A DNA stretch of 36,268 nt from Lachnospiraceae bacterium (GTDB lineage: Bacteria > Bacillota > Clostridia > Lachnospirales > Lachnospiraceae). The stretch is from assembly GCA_014804425.1 (NCBI GenBank), contig JAAUZV010000014.1:165087-201354 (forward strand), read 5' to 3'. Numbering within the stretch: the first letter of the stretch is position 1; each line of letters begins with the position of its first letter. The notes under the pieces are model-generated. The model was not told the DNA's origin and ran no database searches. It worked only from the letters and a program-made list of their open reading frames with translations. This document shows positions 1 to 7,859 of this stretch, in pieces. Made by a program: the position numbers and the translations under genes.

Positions 1-444
1 CTTTTCCCCCATCCGGTCGCGCGCGAGGAATACCTTGCCTTCCTCCCTGTCATATAACGCAAGCGCAAACATACCTTTCATCTTGCGAAGCGTCTGTTCC
101 ACACCGTAAAAAGAGAACGCCCGCAGGATCACTTCCGTATCGGAGCCGCCGCGCCATGCGCCTTTATCCCCGTCCGTTTCAAGCTGCCTGCGCAGCTCCT
201 TGAAATTATAGACCTCTCCGTTGTATACAATCACATACCGTTCGTCCGGCGAATGCATCGGCTGCGCGCCGTTCTCACTTAAATCAACGATCGCCAGCCT
301 GCGGTGTCCGAGCGCCACATGCCGGCTCTCATCAAGCCAGATGCCGCCCGCATCCGGTCCCCTGCGGATCATCCGCTCATTCATTTTTTGTATCTCACCG
401 GCTCCGTCTCCCCGGTATCCGATGATGCCCGCTATCCCGCACAT
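1..444 (-). CDS. asnB: AsnB-type glutamine amidotransferase / asparagine synthase, N-terminal part (cut by window edge)
   Basis: The first 148 codons of a second asparagine-synthase-like protein are present; the rest lies beyond base 1. The protein begins MCGIAGIIGYRGDGAG, so Cys2 would be the glutamine-hydrolysing nucleophile. It then shows RRGPDAGG, GHRRLAIVDLSENGAQ, YNGEVYN, GGSDTEV, and ends in RDRMGEK at residue 148. The full-length paralogue at 2432-4363 also has this Lys at 148, so the two align here with no net gap. A GAGAGG box lies just upstream of the ATG. The 110-base gap to the preceding femAB-like gene holds no recognisable gene. Family knowledge: such enzymes transfer amide nitrogen from glutamine to a carboxylate. 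In polysaccharide loci (for example WbpS of Pseudomonas O-antigen) the target is thought to be a uronic acid. The synthetase half is not visible, so the acceptor cannot be judged. Confidence 0.9.
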   Translation of the reverse strand, partial: MCGIAGIIGYRGDGAGEIQKMNERMIRRGPDAGGIWLDESRHVALGHRRLAIVDLSENGAQPMHSPDERYVIVYNGEVYNFKELRRQLETDGDKGAWRGGSDTEVILRAFSFYGVEQTLRKMKGMFALALYDREEGKVFLARDRMGEK

Positions 445-554
445 GTCGTTTTCCTCTCACTGACGCCCGCCATACCCGGCCCACATTCTGAAATATCCCT
501 CTATCGCCAAATGACCTGCCTGCATTTCCTGCTGTTTACGGCATGCAGCGCCCG

Positions 555-1322
555 TCAGTCTTTCCCTTTCGTCAGCCTGCCGATCACCCCTGTCGCGGCG
601 TGATACAGCTTCGGCGCGGCGCCCCGCACTTCCTCACCGTTATAAAATGTCGCCGGCTCCCCGCCGAACGACTCCTTAAACTTCGTAATGCTTTTCACAT
701 CCCCGGTTCTGCCCGCACCGCCCCAGTCGTATTGCTCTTTTCCCATGTTCTTAAAAAAGAGCATATCCTGATAATGAAGATAGCGGTTGGCAAATCCTAT
801 GATATTGGTTGTGATGCTCTCGTCCGTCCGAAACTGCGACGCCGACTGATACAGCCGGACGCGCCGCCCGTCCAGTATATACGTGTGATAAACGAGCAGC
901 TTATCGCCGATGGATGCCGTCGTGAGCGCCATTGCCCCCGCCGCGGCATACTGCCGCATCATGGCACGGCATTTTTCCTTTTCGGTATAGGAAACGCCCT
1001 TGCTCGCCCAAAACTGTTCAAAGAAATCCGTAAACGCAATGATGTCCTGCTCCGTGATTTCCTTTCCGCATTTTGCCGCGCACACAACGCCCTCCTTCGG
1101 CGCACGGCGCACCTCATAGCGGCAGTTTTTGGAGTAATGCGAGAGAATGGTCTCCTCATCCTCCCTAAGATCGCTGAGTAAGGTCTCAAATTTCTGCGGC
1201 TCAGCCCCGATCGGCTTCTCCGCCTCCTGATAACGGATCACGCCGTCCATGGCAAGCGCATGCTCCGCATACCAGCAGTCTATGATGGGAATTCCTTTGC
1301 TTTTTTTCGATACGATCAGCAT
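555..1322 (-). CDS. FemAB-like / GNAT-fold transferase (255 aa)
   Basis: The protein carries HYSKNCRYEVRRAPKEGV at about residues 62-79, which matches the K-N-x-R-x-x-[IV]-R-[RK]-A-x-K-x-G-V signature of FemAB and CelD/BcsL-type proteins (PF13480-like). The C-terminal half contains DWGGAGRTGDVKSITKFKES, the usual end of the second GNAT lobe. At 255 residues it is shorter than the 353-aa relative at 17087-18148 and lacks most of that protein's first lobe. The start is supported by AGGAGG five bases before the ATG. It follows the GT4 gene by 15 bases and precedes a second asnB. Members of this family include aminoacyl-tRNA-dependent transferases that act on lipid-linked peptidoglycan, and many unassigned proteins of exopolysaccharide loci. 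My inference is a glycan-modifying acyl or aminoacyl transferase; the substrate is unknown. Confidence 0.8.
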   Translation of the reverse strand: MLIVSKKSKGIPIIDCWYAEHALAMDGVIRYQEAEKPIGAEPQKFETLLSDLREDEETILSHYSKNCRYEVRRAPKEGVVCAAKCGKEITEQDIIAFTDFFEQFWASKGVSYTEKEKCRAMMRQYAAAGAMALTTASIGDKLLVYHTYILDGRRVRLYQSASQFRTDESITTNIIGFANRYLHYQDMLFFKNMGKEQYDWGGAGRTGDVKSITKFKESFGGEPATFYNGEEVRGAAPKLYHAATGVIGRLTKGKD

Positions 1323-1337
1323 ATTTCCTCCTGCCGC

Positions 1338-2435
1338 TCACCCGGCAACCACTTGCGCAATATACGCCATCCAATTTTCGTTGACTTTCTCCGGCGATAG
1401 CTCCTCCCGGATGGCGGACGCGTTCACGCCAAGCCGCTCCTCTAAGTCAGGATCGTCCAAAATGCGTCTCATCGCACCCTCAAGCGCCGCAGTATCCCCT
1501 ACCGGAACAAGCAGACCGTTTTCCCCGTCGCGGATGACCGTGCGCGGTCCGCCGCACGGACAGTCCGTGGAAATGCAGGCAAGCCCTAACGCCATCGCCT
1601 CTAACAGGGCGTTCGGCATTCCCTCGACATTGGAGGAAAGAACAAAGATCTCCGCCTCCTGTATGGCGTCCGCCACATGGCTGCAGCTTCCTTCTAAGAA
1701 CACCCTGCCCCCCATCCCCGATTCGGCGATGAATCCTGCGAGCTTTTCCTTCGTATCCCCGTCCCCGTAAATCCTGAGTACATGATCGGGGTAATCCGGC
1801 GCGACCGCCGCAAACGCCCGTATGAGCATCTCGTGATTTTTTACTTCATGCAGCCTCCCCACCGTCACGATCTCCGGTCTGCGTTTTCCCGTGAATCGCT
1901 CTCTGATGAAATCCGAATGAAGCGGACTCATCAGGACAGCCGCCTTTTTCCGGACAGCGGGGGCAAAAAAGTCCCGTGCCTCCTCCGTCTGAAAAACCGC
2001 ACCTTCCGCAAAACGAAACAGGATTTTCGCAAGCATGCGCCGCACTTTCGTACCGTACTCCCTGCCCGGCGCGCTGCGCACCGACACAATGGATTTGGTA
2101 CATGTAAATCTGGTGGCAAGAACCGCCCTGATATTGGCCTTTCCGATAAAAGAGACTAACACCTGCACGCGAAGCTTCTTCACGGTCTTTCTTAAGATTG
2201 TGATCCGCGCCGTCATATTAAGTATCCGGCTTCCTTTATCCGGCTTTGGCAGCATGATCCGTTCCACATCCGGATGAAGTGGATAGCTTTCCTTCCCGTC
2301 CGGATTCTCTGTGATCATATAGACCTTGTATCCTTTTTCACAGAACCCGCTGGCAAGATTGCTGATGGCTCTCTCCGCTCCTCCCACCTGCAGCGTGGAT
2401 ATATAAAAAGCAATTCTTTTCTCTCCTGTACTCAC
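1338..2435 (-). CDS. GT4 family glycosyltransferase (paralogue A)
   Basis: A retaining GT-B glycosyltransferase of about 365 residues. The N-terminal domain has FYISTLQVGGAERAISNL, where the GGAER turn is typical of PglH/PglJ-like enzymes. The C-terminal nucleotide-binding domain has VSVGRLHEVKNHEMLIRAF-type sequence and the E-x7-E motif EGMPNALLE near residue 271, followed by STDCPCGGPRTV. I place the start at the GTG at 2435: it overlaps the TGA of asnB as GTGA and has GGAGG five bases upstream, whereas the longer open frame to 2495 runs inside asnB. It shares FQTEEARDFF, DCPCGG and other blocks with the two glycosyltransferases at 4366 and 5563, so the three are paralogues. It probably adds a HexNAc-type residue to the lipid-linked glycan on the cytoplasmic face. 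The sugar and linkage cannot be read from sequence. Confidence 0.93.
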   Translation of the reverse strand: MSTGEKRIAFYISTLQVGGAERAISNLASGFCEKGYKVYMITENPDGKESYPLHPDVERIMLPKPDKGSRILNMTARITILRKTVKKLRVQVLVSFIGKANIRAVLATRFTCTKSIVSVRSAPGREYGTKVRRMLAKILFRFAEGAVFQTEEARDFFAPAVRKKAAVLMSPLHSDFIRERFTGKRRPEIVTVGRLHEVKNHEMLIRAFAAVAPDYPDHVLRIYGDGDTKEKLAGFIAESGMGGRVFLEGSCSHVADAIQEAEIFVLSSNVEGMPNALLEAMALGLACISTDCPCGGPRTVIRDGENGLLVPVGDTAALEGAMRRILDDPDLEERLGVNASAIREELSPEKVNENWMAYIAQVVAG

Positions 2436-4363
2436 CCTAACCTCCACGATTCTGTCATTCTTGCGTACCACTGTTCCGCCATCAAGATTTCCCACAGGAT
2501 CTGTGCATTCTTATGATCTTTCTGAAAGCGTTTCCATATCCTTGCAAGAACCTTCGGGTCAAAATATCCGTCTGCCGCCAGTCTGCTGTGAGAAACGGTC
2601 TCCGCCGCCCACTCGGCGGTTTCTCCGGTCGTCAGCCATCTCTCGAGCGGTACGGAAAATCCTTTTTTCGGTCTGTCCAACATTTCCTTCGGCACATAGC
2701 GATAAAGAATGGTCTTTAATATTTTTTTTGACACGCCCTGCTCATCATATTTATAGCAGGGCGGTATCCGATACGCAAATTCTACCACATCTCTGTCAAG
2801 CATGGGGACGCGGTTTTCCAACGAGACCGCCATTCCCGCCCGATCGACCTTCACCAGAATATCATCCGGATGGTACGTGAGCATATCCTTATACATCATT
2901 CTTCCCATCCCATCCGGTATGTTACTCTCCCAAAGTCGTTTTTCCCTGTGCTTCAGCCATTCCGGCATAGCTCCGGATGCTTTTTCTTTGTCCCTTAACA
3001 CAAGCCGCTCCGCCTCATAGTCTGTATGATAGCAGACCGCCTCGTGAAGCTCCTCCGGGGTCCCCGCTCTGAGGCAGCAGGCGATCCGGTAGGCGTTGTT
3101 TCCGGTGCGGACTCCCGGCATTCCCAGCACCGCGCCTCCTGCGCGCCGCAGCCATGCGGGAAGCTTCTGTGTTTTGCCATAGAGCGCCGCGATCTTCGGA
3201 TAGGTATTGTACCCGCAGAACAATTCGTCCCCCGCATCCCCCGACAGCGCCACCGTGACCTTGCTCTTTGCCAGCCTGCTCACCAGATACGTCGGAATCT
3301 GGGAAGAATCCGCAAACGGCTCCGTAAAGATTTCCGAGAGCCGCGGGATTACTTCAAGCAGTTCTTTTTCCGTGACATAGAGCTGCGTATGCTCCGTTTT
3401 CAGATGTCTCGCAATCTCCTCCGCAAACTGCGCTTCATTATATTTTTTGTCCTCAAAACCGATCGTAAAGGTTTGAACCGGCGTCGTGCTGATCTTCTGC
3501 ATCAGTGACACGATCAGCGGGCTGTCGATTCCCCCCGACAGGAAAGCCCCCACCGGCACATCGGAGATCAACTGTCCGCGGATCGCCTCCGTGAGCAGCT
3601 CCTCCAGCCTGTCTGCTGCCTCGGTCTCCGTGCCTGTAAACGGATCCTTGATCCCTTCCTCCGCTGCTTTCCCCATCGACCAGTAACGCTCATATTGGAT
3701 ATCATCCGCTCGAAAAGGTGCACGTATCGTCAAAAGACAACCCGGCTCCAGCTTGTAAATTCCCTCATAGATAGAATAGGGCGCCGGAATAAAGCCATAC
3801 CGCATATACAGCGCCAAGGCCTCCCTGTCAGCCACGGGCTGAAAACCGGGATATACCCGCATCACCTCCGGGTCAGAAAAAAACACAAACTCTCCGCCGA
3901 CAAATCCGTAATACAGCGGTTTTTCTCCCACTCTGTCCCTCACGAGGGTGAGCGTTCTCTCTTCGCGGTCATAAAGAGCGGCCGCAAACATGCCCTTCAT
4001 CTTATTCAGAGCCGGCACGATCCCGTATTCCCCAAACGCCTCCAGCATGACCTCCGTATCCGAGGTTCCCCTAAAATGCAGGTCAGGTCGTTTTTGTAAA
4101 AGCTGCTCCCTGATCTCGGGGGCGTTATAGATTTCTCCGTTATAAGTAATGACATAGCGGCCGTTCGCAGAATGCATCGGCTGCGCCCCGTTTAGAGACA
4201 GATCCACGATGGAAAGCCTGCGGTGTCCGAGCATGAGTCCCGTATGCTCATCGCGCCAGTATCCCTCACCGTCCGGTCCCCTGTAACTCATCTTGTCCAG
4301 CATGCTTCGGATCATGACATCCGCATCCGCTCTTTGATTGACAAATCCCGCTATTCCGCACAT
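2432..4363 (-). CDS. asnB: AsnB-type glutamine-dependent amidotransferase (full length)
   Basis: A complete class II amidotransferase plus synthetase of 643 residues, close to the length of WbpS-like and XrtA-type AsnB proteins. Cys2 (MCGIAG) begins the glutaminase domain, with YRGPDGEG (28-35), GHRRLSIVDLS (47-57), YNGEIYN (74-80) and GTSDTEV (99-105). The ATP-pyrophosphatase P-loop is SGGIDS at 276-281, followed by GDAGDELFCGY and LENRVPMLDRDVVEF. The start lies two bases after the stop of the preceding glycosyltransferase, and the stop overlaps the next GTG start. Known chemistry: glutamine amide nitrogen is moved to an AMP-activated carboxylate. Placement inside a glycosyltransferase operon, together with UDP-HexNAc dehydrogenase and 4-epimerase genes, suggests amidation of a uronic acid rather than asparagine synthesis. 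That is inference; a housekeeping role cannot be excluded. Confidence 0.95.
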   Translation of the reverse strand: MCGIAGFVNQRADADVMIRSMLDKMSYRGPDGEGYWRDEHTGLMLGHRRLSIVDLSLNGAQPMHSANGRYVITYNGEIYNAPEIREQLLQKRPDLHFRGTSDTEVMLEAFGEYGIVPALNKMKGMFAAALYDREERTLTLVRDRVGEKPLYYGFVGGEFVFFSDPEVMRVYPGFQPVADREALALYMRYGFIPAPYSIYEGIYKLEPGCLLTIRAPFRADDIQYERYWSMGKAAEEGIKDPFTGTETEAADRLEELLTEAIRGQLISDVPVGAFLSGGIDSPLIVSLMQKISTTPVQTFTIGFEDKKYNEAQFAEEIARHLKTEHTQLYVTEKELLEVIPRLSEIFTEPFADSSQIPTYLVSRLAKSKVTVALSGDAGDELFCGYNTYPKIAALYGKTQKLPAWLRRAGGAVLGMPGVRTGNNAYRIACCLRAGTPEELHEAVCYHTDYEAERLVLRDKEKASGAMPEWLKHREKRLWESNIPDGMGRMMYKDMLTYHPDDILVKVDRAGMAVSLENRVPMLDRDVVEFAYRIPPCYKYDEQGVSKKILKTILYRYVPKEMLDRPKKGFSVPLERWLTTGETAEWAAETVSHSRLAADGYFDPKVLARIWKRFQKDHKNAQILWEILMAEQWYARMTESWRLG

Positions 4364-4365
4364 AT

Positions 4366-5508
4366 TCAGCCGTTACCCTCATTTCCCGCCGCCTGTTTTC
4401 TGTTCTTTTTTGCCTCGATCAGGCCGTCCCATTGCTGATAAATCCGCTCAGGCGCAAGCTCTTTTGTGATCTCCTGCGCCCGCCGCCCCATAAGAGCAGC
4501 TTTCGGAAGATTCCTGAGCAGATCCGCCATCGCCCTTCCCAGCTCCTGCTCATCCCCCACAGGTACCAAGATCCCGTTTTCTCCGGGTTTGATCAGGGAA
4601 CGCGGTCCCCCGCACGGGCAATCCGTGGCAACACAGGGGACGCCGAGCGCCATCGCCTCCATCAGCGCATTCGGCATTCCCTCATATACGGATGGCAGAA
4701 CAAAAAGCGAAGCCTGTCCAACATCGTCCCTGATCCTGTCTGTATTTCCTTTTAGGACGATTTTTTCGTCAAGTCCGGCTTTTTTGATCTCCTCCTGCAT
4801 TTCCTCCCGCAGGCTGCCCTCCCCATAAAAAAGCAGTCTGTATTCGGGAAATTCCGCATGAATCCCGGCAAACGCATGAATGAGCAAAAGCGGCGCCTTC
4901 TGCGGCTCCAGACGCCCGACCGAAACGATCTCTTTTTCCGAAAATGCCCGCACGGGAACGTCCAAAAATTCCTTCCCCAGCGGATTCGGGATCACCGCAC
5001 TGTTCTTTATGATATGGGTTGAAAAAGAAAAATAATCCCGCGCCTCCCGTGTCTGAAACACATACCCGTCCGCACGCCTATATAACAGCTTCATCAGCAG
5101 ATGCCGCACCTTGGAGGCATACTCTTTCGCCGGATCGTTCCGCACACTGATGATCACGGGATACCCGCGCCGCGGCGATAAAGAGGTGATCAGGAAATTG
5201 GGTTCAGGCAAAAAACTGATGAGCGCACCGATCCTTCCGCCCTCATGCTCCACTTTCTTTAAGAGGGAAGCCAGCCCCTTTCTTCTTCTCGCAAATCGGA
5301 CCGCCATGTTCTGCCGGTACTGTTCCGGCTTCTTATCCACATACAGCACGGTAATGTCCGGGTTTAAGTCATATTCCGGCTCCGCCGCCATGAGGCTGAT
5401 GATCGTCACGCGGTATTGCTTGACAAAATGTTCATTACACATATTGCAGATCACGCGCTCCGCCCCGCCTTTTGTCAGGGAGAGCGTCAGAAAGATTAAC
5501 TGTTCCAT
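4366..5508 (-). CDS. GT4 family glycosyltransferase (paralogue B)
   Basis: A GT-B, retaining glycosyltransferase of about 380 residues. It begins MEQLIFLTLSLTKGGAERVI, has SVRNDPAKEYASKVRHLL and FQTREARDYF in the middle, and carries the C-terminal E-x7-E motif EGMPNALME at about residue 276 followed by ATDCPCGG. I take the ATG at 5508. The open frame also allows a TTG at 5538 that would add ten residues, and no strong ribosome binding site clearly decides between them. The asnB gene begins two bases after its stop, so the two are almost certainly co-transcribed. Close similarity to the genes at 1338 and 5563 suggests duplication followed by change of acceptor. It likely extends an undecaprenyl-diphosphate-linked oligosaccharide at the cytoplasmic membrane. 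Donor specificity is unassigned. Confidence 0.93.
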   Translation of the reverse strand: MEQLIFLTLSLTKGGAERVICNMCNEHFVKQYRVTIISLMAAEPEYDLNPDITVLYVDKKPEQYRQNMAVRFARRRKGLASLLKKVEHEGGRIGALISFLPEPNFLITSLSPRRGYPVIISVRNDPAKEYASKVRHLLMKLLYRRADGYVFQTREARDYFSFSTHIIKNSAVIPNPLGKEFLDVPVRAFSEKEIVSVGRLEPQKAPLLLIHAFAGIHAEFPEYRLLFYGEGSLREEMQEEIKKAGLDEKIVLKGNTDRIRDDVGQASLFVLPSVYEGMPNALMEAMALGVPCVATDCPCGGPRSLIKPGENGILVPVGDEQELGRAMADLLRNLPKAALMGRRAQEITKELAPERIYQQWDGLIEAKKNRKQAAGNEGNG

Positions 5509-5562
5509 GCCGTATCCATGCCCCGCATTCTTTTGCACTCATTCATCAGTGAATAAGCCGGT

Positions 5563-6702
5563 CTATTCTCCGATCAGCTCTCTCACATAGTCTTTCCATT
5601 GTCCATAGATCCTATCGCCGTTTGCGATTTCTCTGATCTTTCCTGCCTCCGCACCGATCTTTTCGGCGTATTCCGGCTCGCTTAACACCTTTTCCATCGC
5701 TGCGGTCATGGCTGCGCAGTCTCCCACGGGAACAAGGCTGCCGTTTACGCCGTCCTTGATCACCATCGCCGCCCCGCCGCACGGACAATCCGTGGCGATC
5801 ACCGGCATCCGCATCGCCATCGCCTCCATCAGTGCATTGGGAAGTCCCTCATAATCGGAGGACAGGACAAACAAAGCGCAGTCCGGGATCTCCTGCTCCA
5901 AACGGTCGCTGTTTCCGCAAAAAATCACGTTTTTCTCCAGATGTTCTTCGCGTATGATCCGATCCAGCGTCTCCTTGGTTCCGTCGCCGCTGTCGCTTCC
6001 GTAGAGATGCAGCTCATACTCCGGAAACTTTTCTTTCAGAGCGGCAAACGCGCGAAGTAACAGCGCCTGATTTTTCTGTGCCGCGATCCTCCCCACGTTA
6101 ACAATGACTTTTTTTCTTACCACCGGCGCATCCACATGCAGATATTTCTCATTGATCGGATTCAATATGATCCGGGATTTTTTCTGCAGCTTGGGAGAAA
6201 AAAATTCCCGCGCCTCCTTTGTCTGGAACACACACCCGTCCGCGTGATAGAGAAACCGCCTGCAAAACAGCGCGTTGACCCTGCCGGCGTAATCCACCTT
6301 CGGATCATTCCTCACAGACACCAGCACGGGGCAGATCCCCTTTGCCGCCGGAACCGCACGGTAATTCGCGCTTTTCCCGAACGCGATCACAAGGTCGGGC
6401 TTTTCCTCTTTCAGCACCTTCCTTAACCGCTCTCTCCGCCTGCGGATCATCAGCAGTCGTGAAAGTACGCCCGGCGTGCCGTTCCCATCGCCGTTTCCGT
6501 CCCCGGAATCCACGCCGGCATCGATCCTTTTCACGCCATCCGGCACGGCGTATTCCACCTGCGCGGTCTCCTCCGTGACGATCTTCACACGATACCCGTC
6601 CCTTGAAAACCGCTCGGAGAGATTGACGACGACTCTCTCGGCGCCGCCCCTGGACAGATTATGAATATGAAATATGATCTTTTTTCCGTTCTCGTTATCC
6701 AT
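5563..6702 (-). CDS. GT4 family glycosyltransferase (paralogue C)
   Basis: A 379-residue GT-B glycosyltransferase. MDNENGKKIIFHIHNLSRGG begins the N-terminal domain, and SVRNDPKVDYAGRVNALF and FQTKEAREFF match its two paralogues. The E-x7-E motif is EGLPNALME at about residue 285, then ATDCPCGG. It differs from its paralogues by an acidic, glycine-rich insert (DSGDGNGDGNGTPG) after about residue 70 and by a second short DSGDG loop near the nucleotide-binding domain. The preferred ATG at 6702 overlaps the preceding gene by eight bases and has GGAG four bases upstream; a GTG at 6720 is possible. About 54 bases separate it from the next gene. A glycan-extension role is inferred from the family and the operon. 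Confidence 0.92.
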   Translation of the reverse strand: MDNENGKKIIFHIHNLSRGGAERVVVNLSERFSRDGYRVKIVTEETAQVEYAVPDGVKRIDAGVDSGDGNGDGNGTPGVLSRLLMIRRRRERLRKVLKEEKPDLVIAFGKSANYRAVPAAKGICPVLVSVRNDPKVDYAGRVNALFCRRFLYHADGCVFQTKEAREFFSPKLQKKSRIILNPINEKYLHVDAPVVRKKVIVNVGRIAAQKNQALLLRAFAALKEKFPEYELHLYGSDSGDGTKETLDRIIREEHLEKNVIFCGNSDRLEQEIPDCALFVLSSDYEGLPNALMEAMAMRMPVIATDCPCGGAAMVIKDGVNGSLVPVGDCAAMTAAMEKVLSEPEYAEKIGAEAGKIREIANGDRIYGQWKDYVRELIGE

Positions 6703-7846
6703 GATTCTCCACAGTTCCACTTCTCACGCTGTTCTCCCCCAAAGCTTCCCCGATCAGGTAATCCTCATACCACTTAGCCAGCGTCCGAATGTCATAGCCC
6801 GCCTCGGCAATGGCTTCTCGCTGACAGAGACGTGCGTTCGGCATGTCGTCGGCATTGTTTTCGGCAAGCGACCTTGCTTTTTTTGCCCATGCCTGCGGTG
6901 TCTCGTCAATGGACTTCCACGATACAAGCCCCTTCGTCACTTCTACGTCCCTGTCCACCGCTTTTGAGAGCAGGCACGGTAAGCCTGCTGCCTGCGCCTC
7001 AATGACAGTCAGCGGCAGTCCCTCAAAGACGGACGGAAAAATAAGCACGTCCATCGCCGATAAAAATGCATCCACATCATGACGGATTCCGGTAAAGATC
7101 ACCTGACTGCGGATGCCGAACTGCTCCGCCTCCTGCTGTATCTGCTCTTTTAAGTCTCCGGCTCCGATGCAAACGAACGCAGCATGGTCATCCATCCGCG
7201 CGATCTCCCGGTAGACGGACAGTAAAAAATGATGATTTTTCGATTGGATAAAGTTGCCGACATGCCCGTATACATGTCTGCCCTCCAGCGCAAACTCCTT
7301 ACGGATACGGGCGCGTTTTTCCTGATCAAAGCGGAATTTATCAATATCAATGGCATTGTGGACGACGGTGCACTCCCGTTTTCCGAACATCCATATCCCT
7401 GCCTCCTTCGAGCAGGCAAATCTGCCGATCTTACCGTGTTTCATGAGCAGCTTCCCGACATAATGGAACAGCTTCTTCGGATCGGTCGTATTATGGGAAT
7501 GGCAGATGGAAAACGCTCCCGCCCGTGCCGCCGCATGGACCTGCGGTGCAACCAGCGCATTCGGCGTATGCCGGATCACAACCTTGTAATGCCCATCCTT
7601 CACGATCCGGTAAAGCCCTCTCAGGTTGGCGATCGGATGTCCGGTTAAGCGCGGCAGTGTATAGAGCTTTCCGCCCATTCTCTGAATCTCCTGCTCATAA
7701 TCGGCATCGCCGCTCATGTGAACGACAAAATCGAACTGAATCCTGTCACGGTCAATATTCCGATAAAGATTCATGATAAAATTTTCCATTCCTCCGGGGT
7801 GCATCGATCCGACGATATGCAGAACCCTGACAGGATATTGTTGCAT
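6695..7846 (-). CDS. GT4 family glycosyltransferase, EpsF-like
   Basis: A 383-residue GT-B glycosyltransferase of a different subfamily from its three neighbours. It starts MQQYPVRVLHIVGSMHPGGM, with the GGMENFI turn of EpsF-like enzymes, then SICHSHNTT, FACSKEAGIWMFG, VVHNAIDIDKF, HVGNFIQSKNH and the E-x7-E motif EGLPLTVIE at about residue 275. The true start is the ATG at 7846, 13 bases after the epimerase stop, with AAGGGGCGGG upstream. The open frame extends to 8050 but that extension lies inside the epimerase gene and looks like shadow sequence. EpsF-type enzymes build exopolysaccharide chains in Bacillus; here the donor could be the UDP-HexNAc made by the adjacent 4-epimerase, which is inference. 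Confidence 0.93.
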   Translation of the reverse strand: MQQYPVRVLHIVGSMHPGGMENFIMNLYRNIDRDRIQFDFVVHMSGDADYEQEIQRMGGKLYTLPRLTGHPIANLRGLYRIVKDGHYKVVIRHTPNALVAPQVHAAARAGAFSICHSHNTTDPKKLFHYVGKLLMKHGKIGRFACSKEAGIWMFGKRECTVVHNAIDIDKFRFDQEKRARIRKEFALEGRHVYGHVGNFIQSKNHHFLLSVYREIARMDDHAAFVCIGAGDLKEQIQQEAEQFGIRSQVIFTGIRHDVDAFLSAMDVLIFPSVFEGLPLTVIEAQAAGLPCLLSKAVDRDVEVTKGLVSWKSIDETPQAWAKKARSLAENNADDMPNARLCQREAIAEAGYDIRTLAKWYEDYLIGEALGENSVRSGTVENHG

Positions 7847-7859
7847 AGTGACCCGCCCC

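Noticed and set aside
6476..6520. Short GGN-rich direct repeat in paralogue C (DSGDGNGDGNG codons) as a phase-variation tract
   Set aside because: The repeat is only about two imperfect units of six bases encoding GDGN, too short to expect slipped-strand switching.
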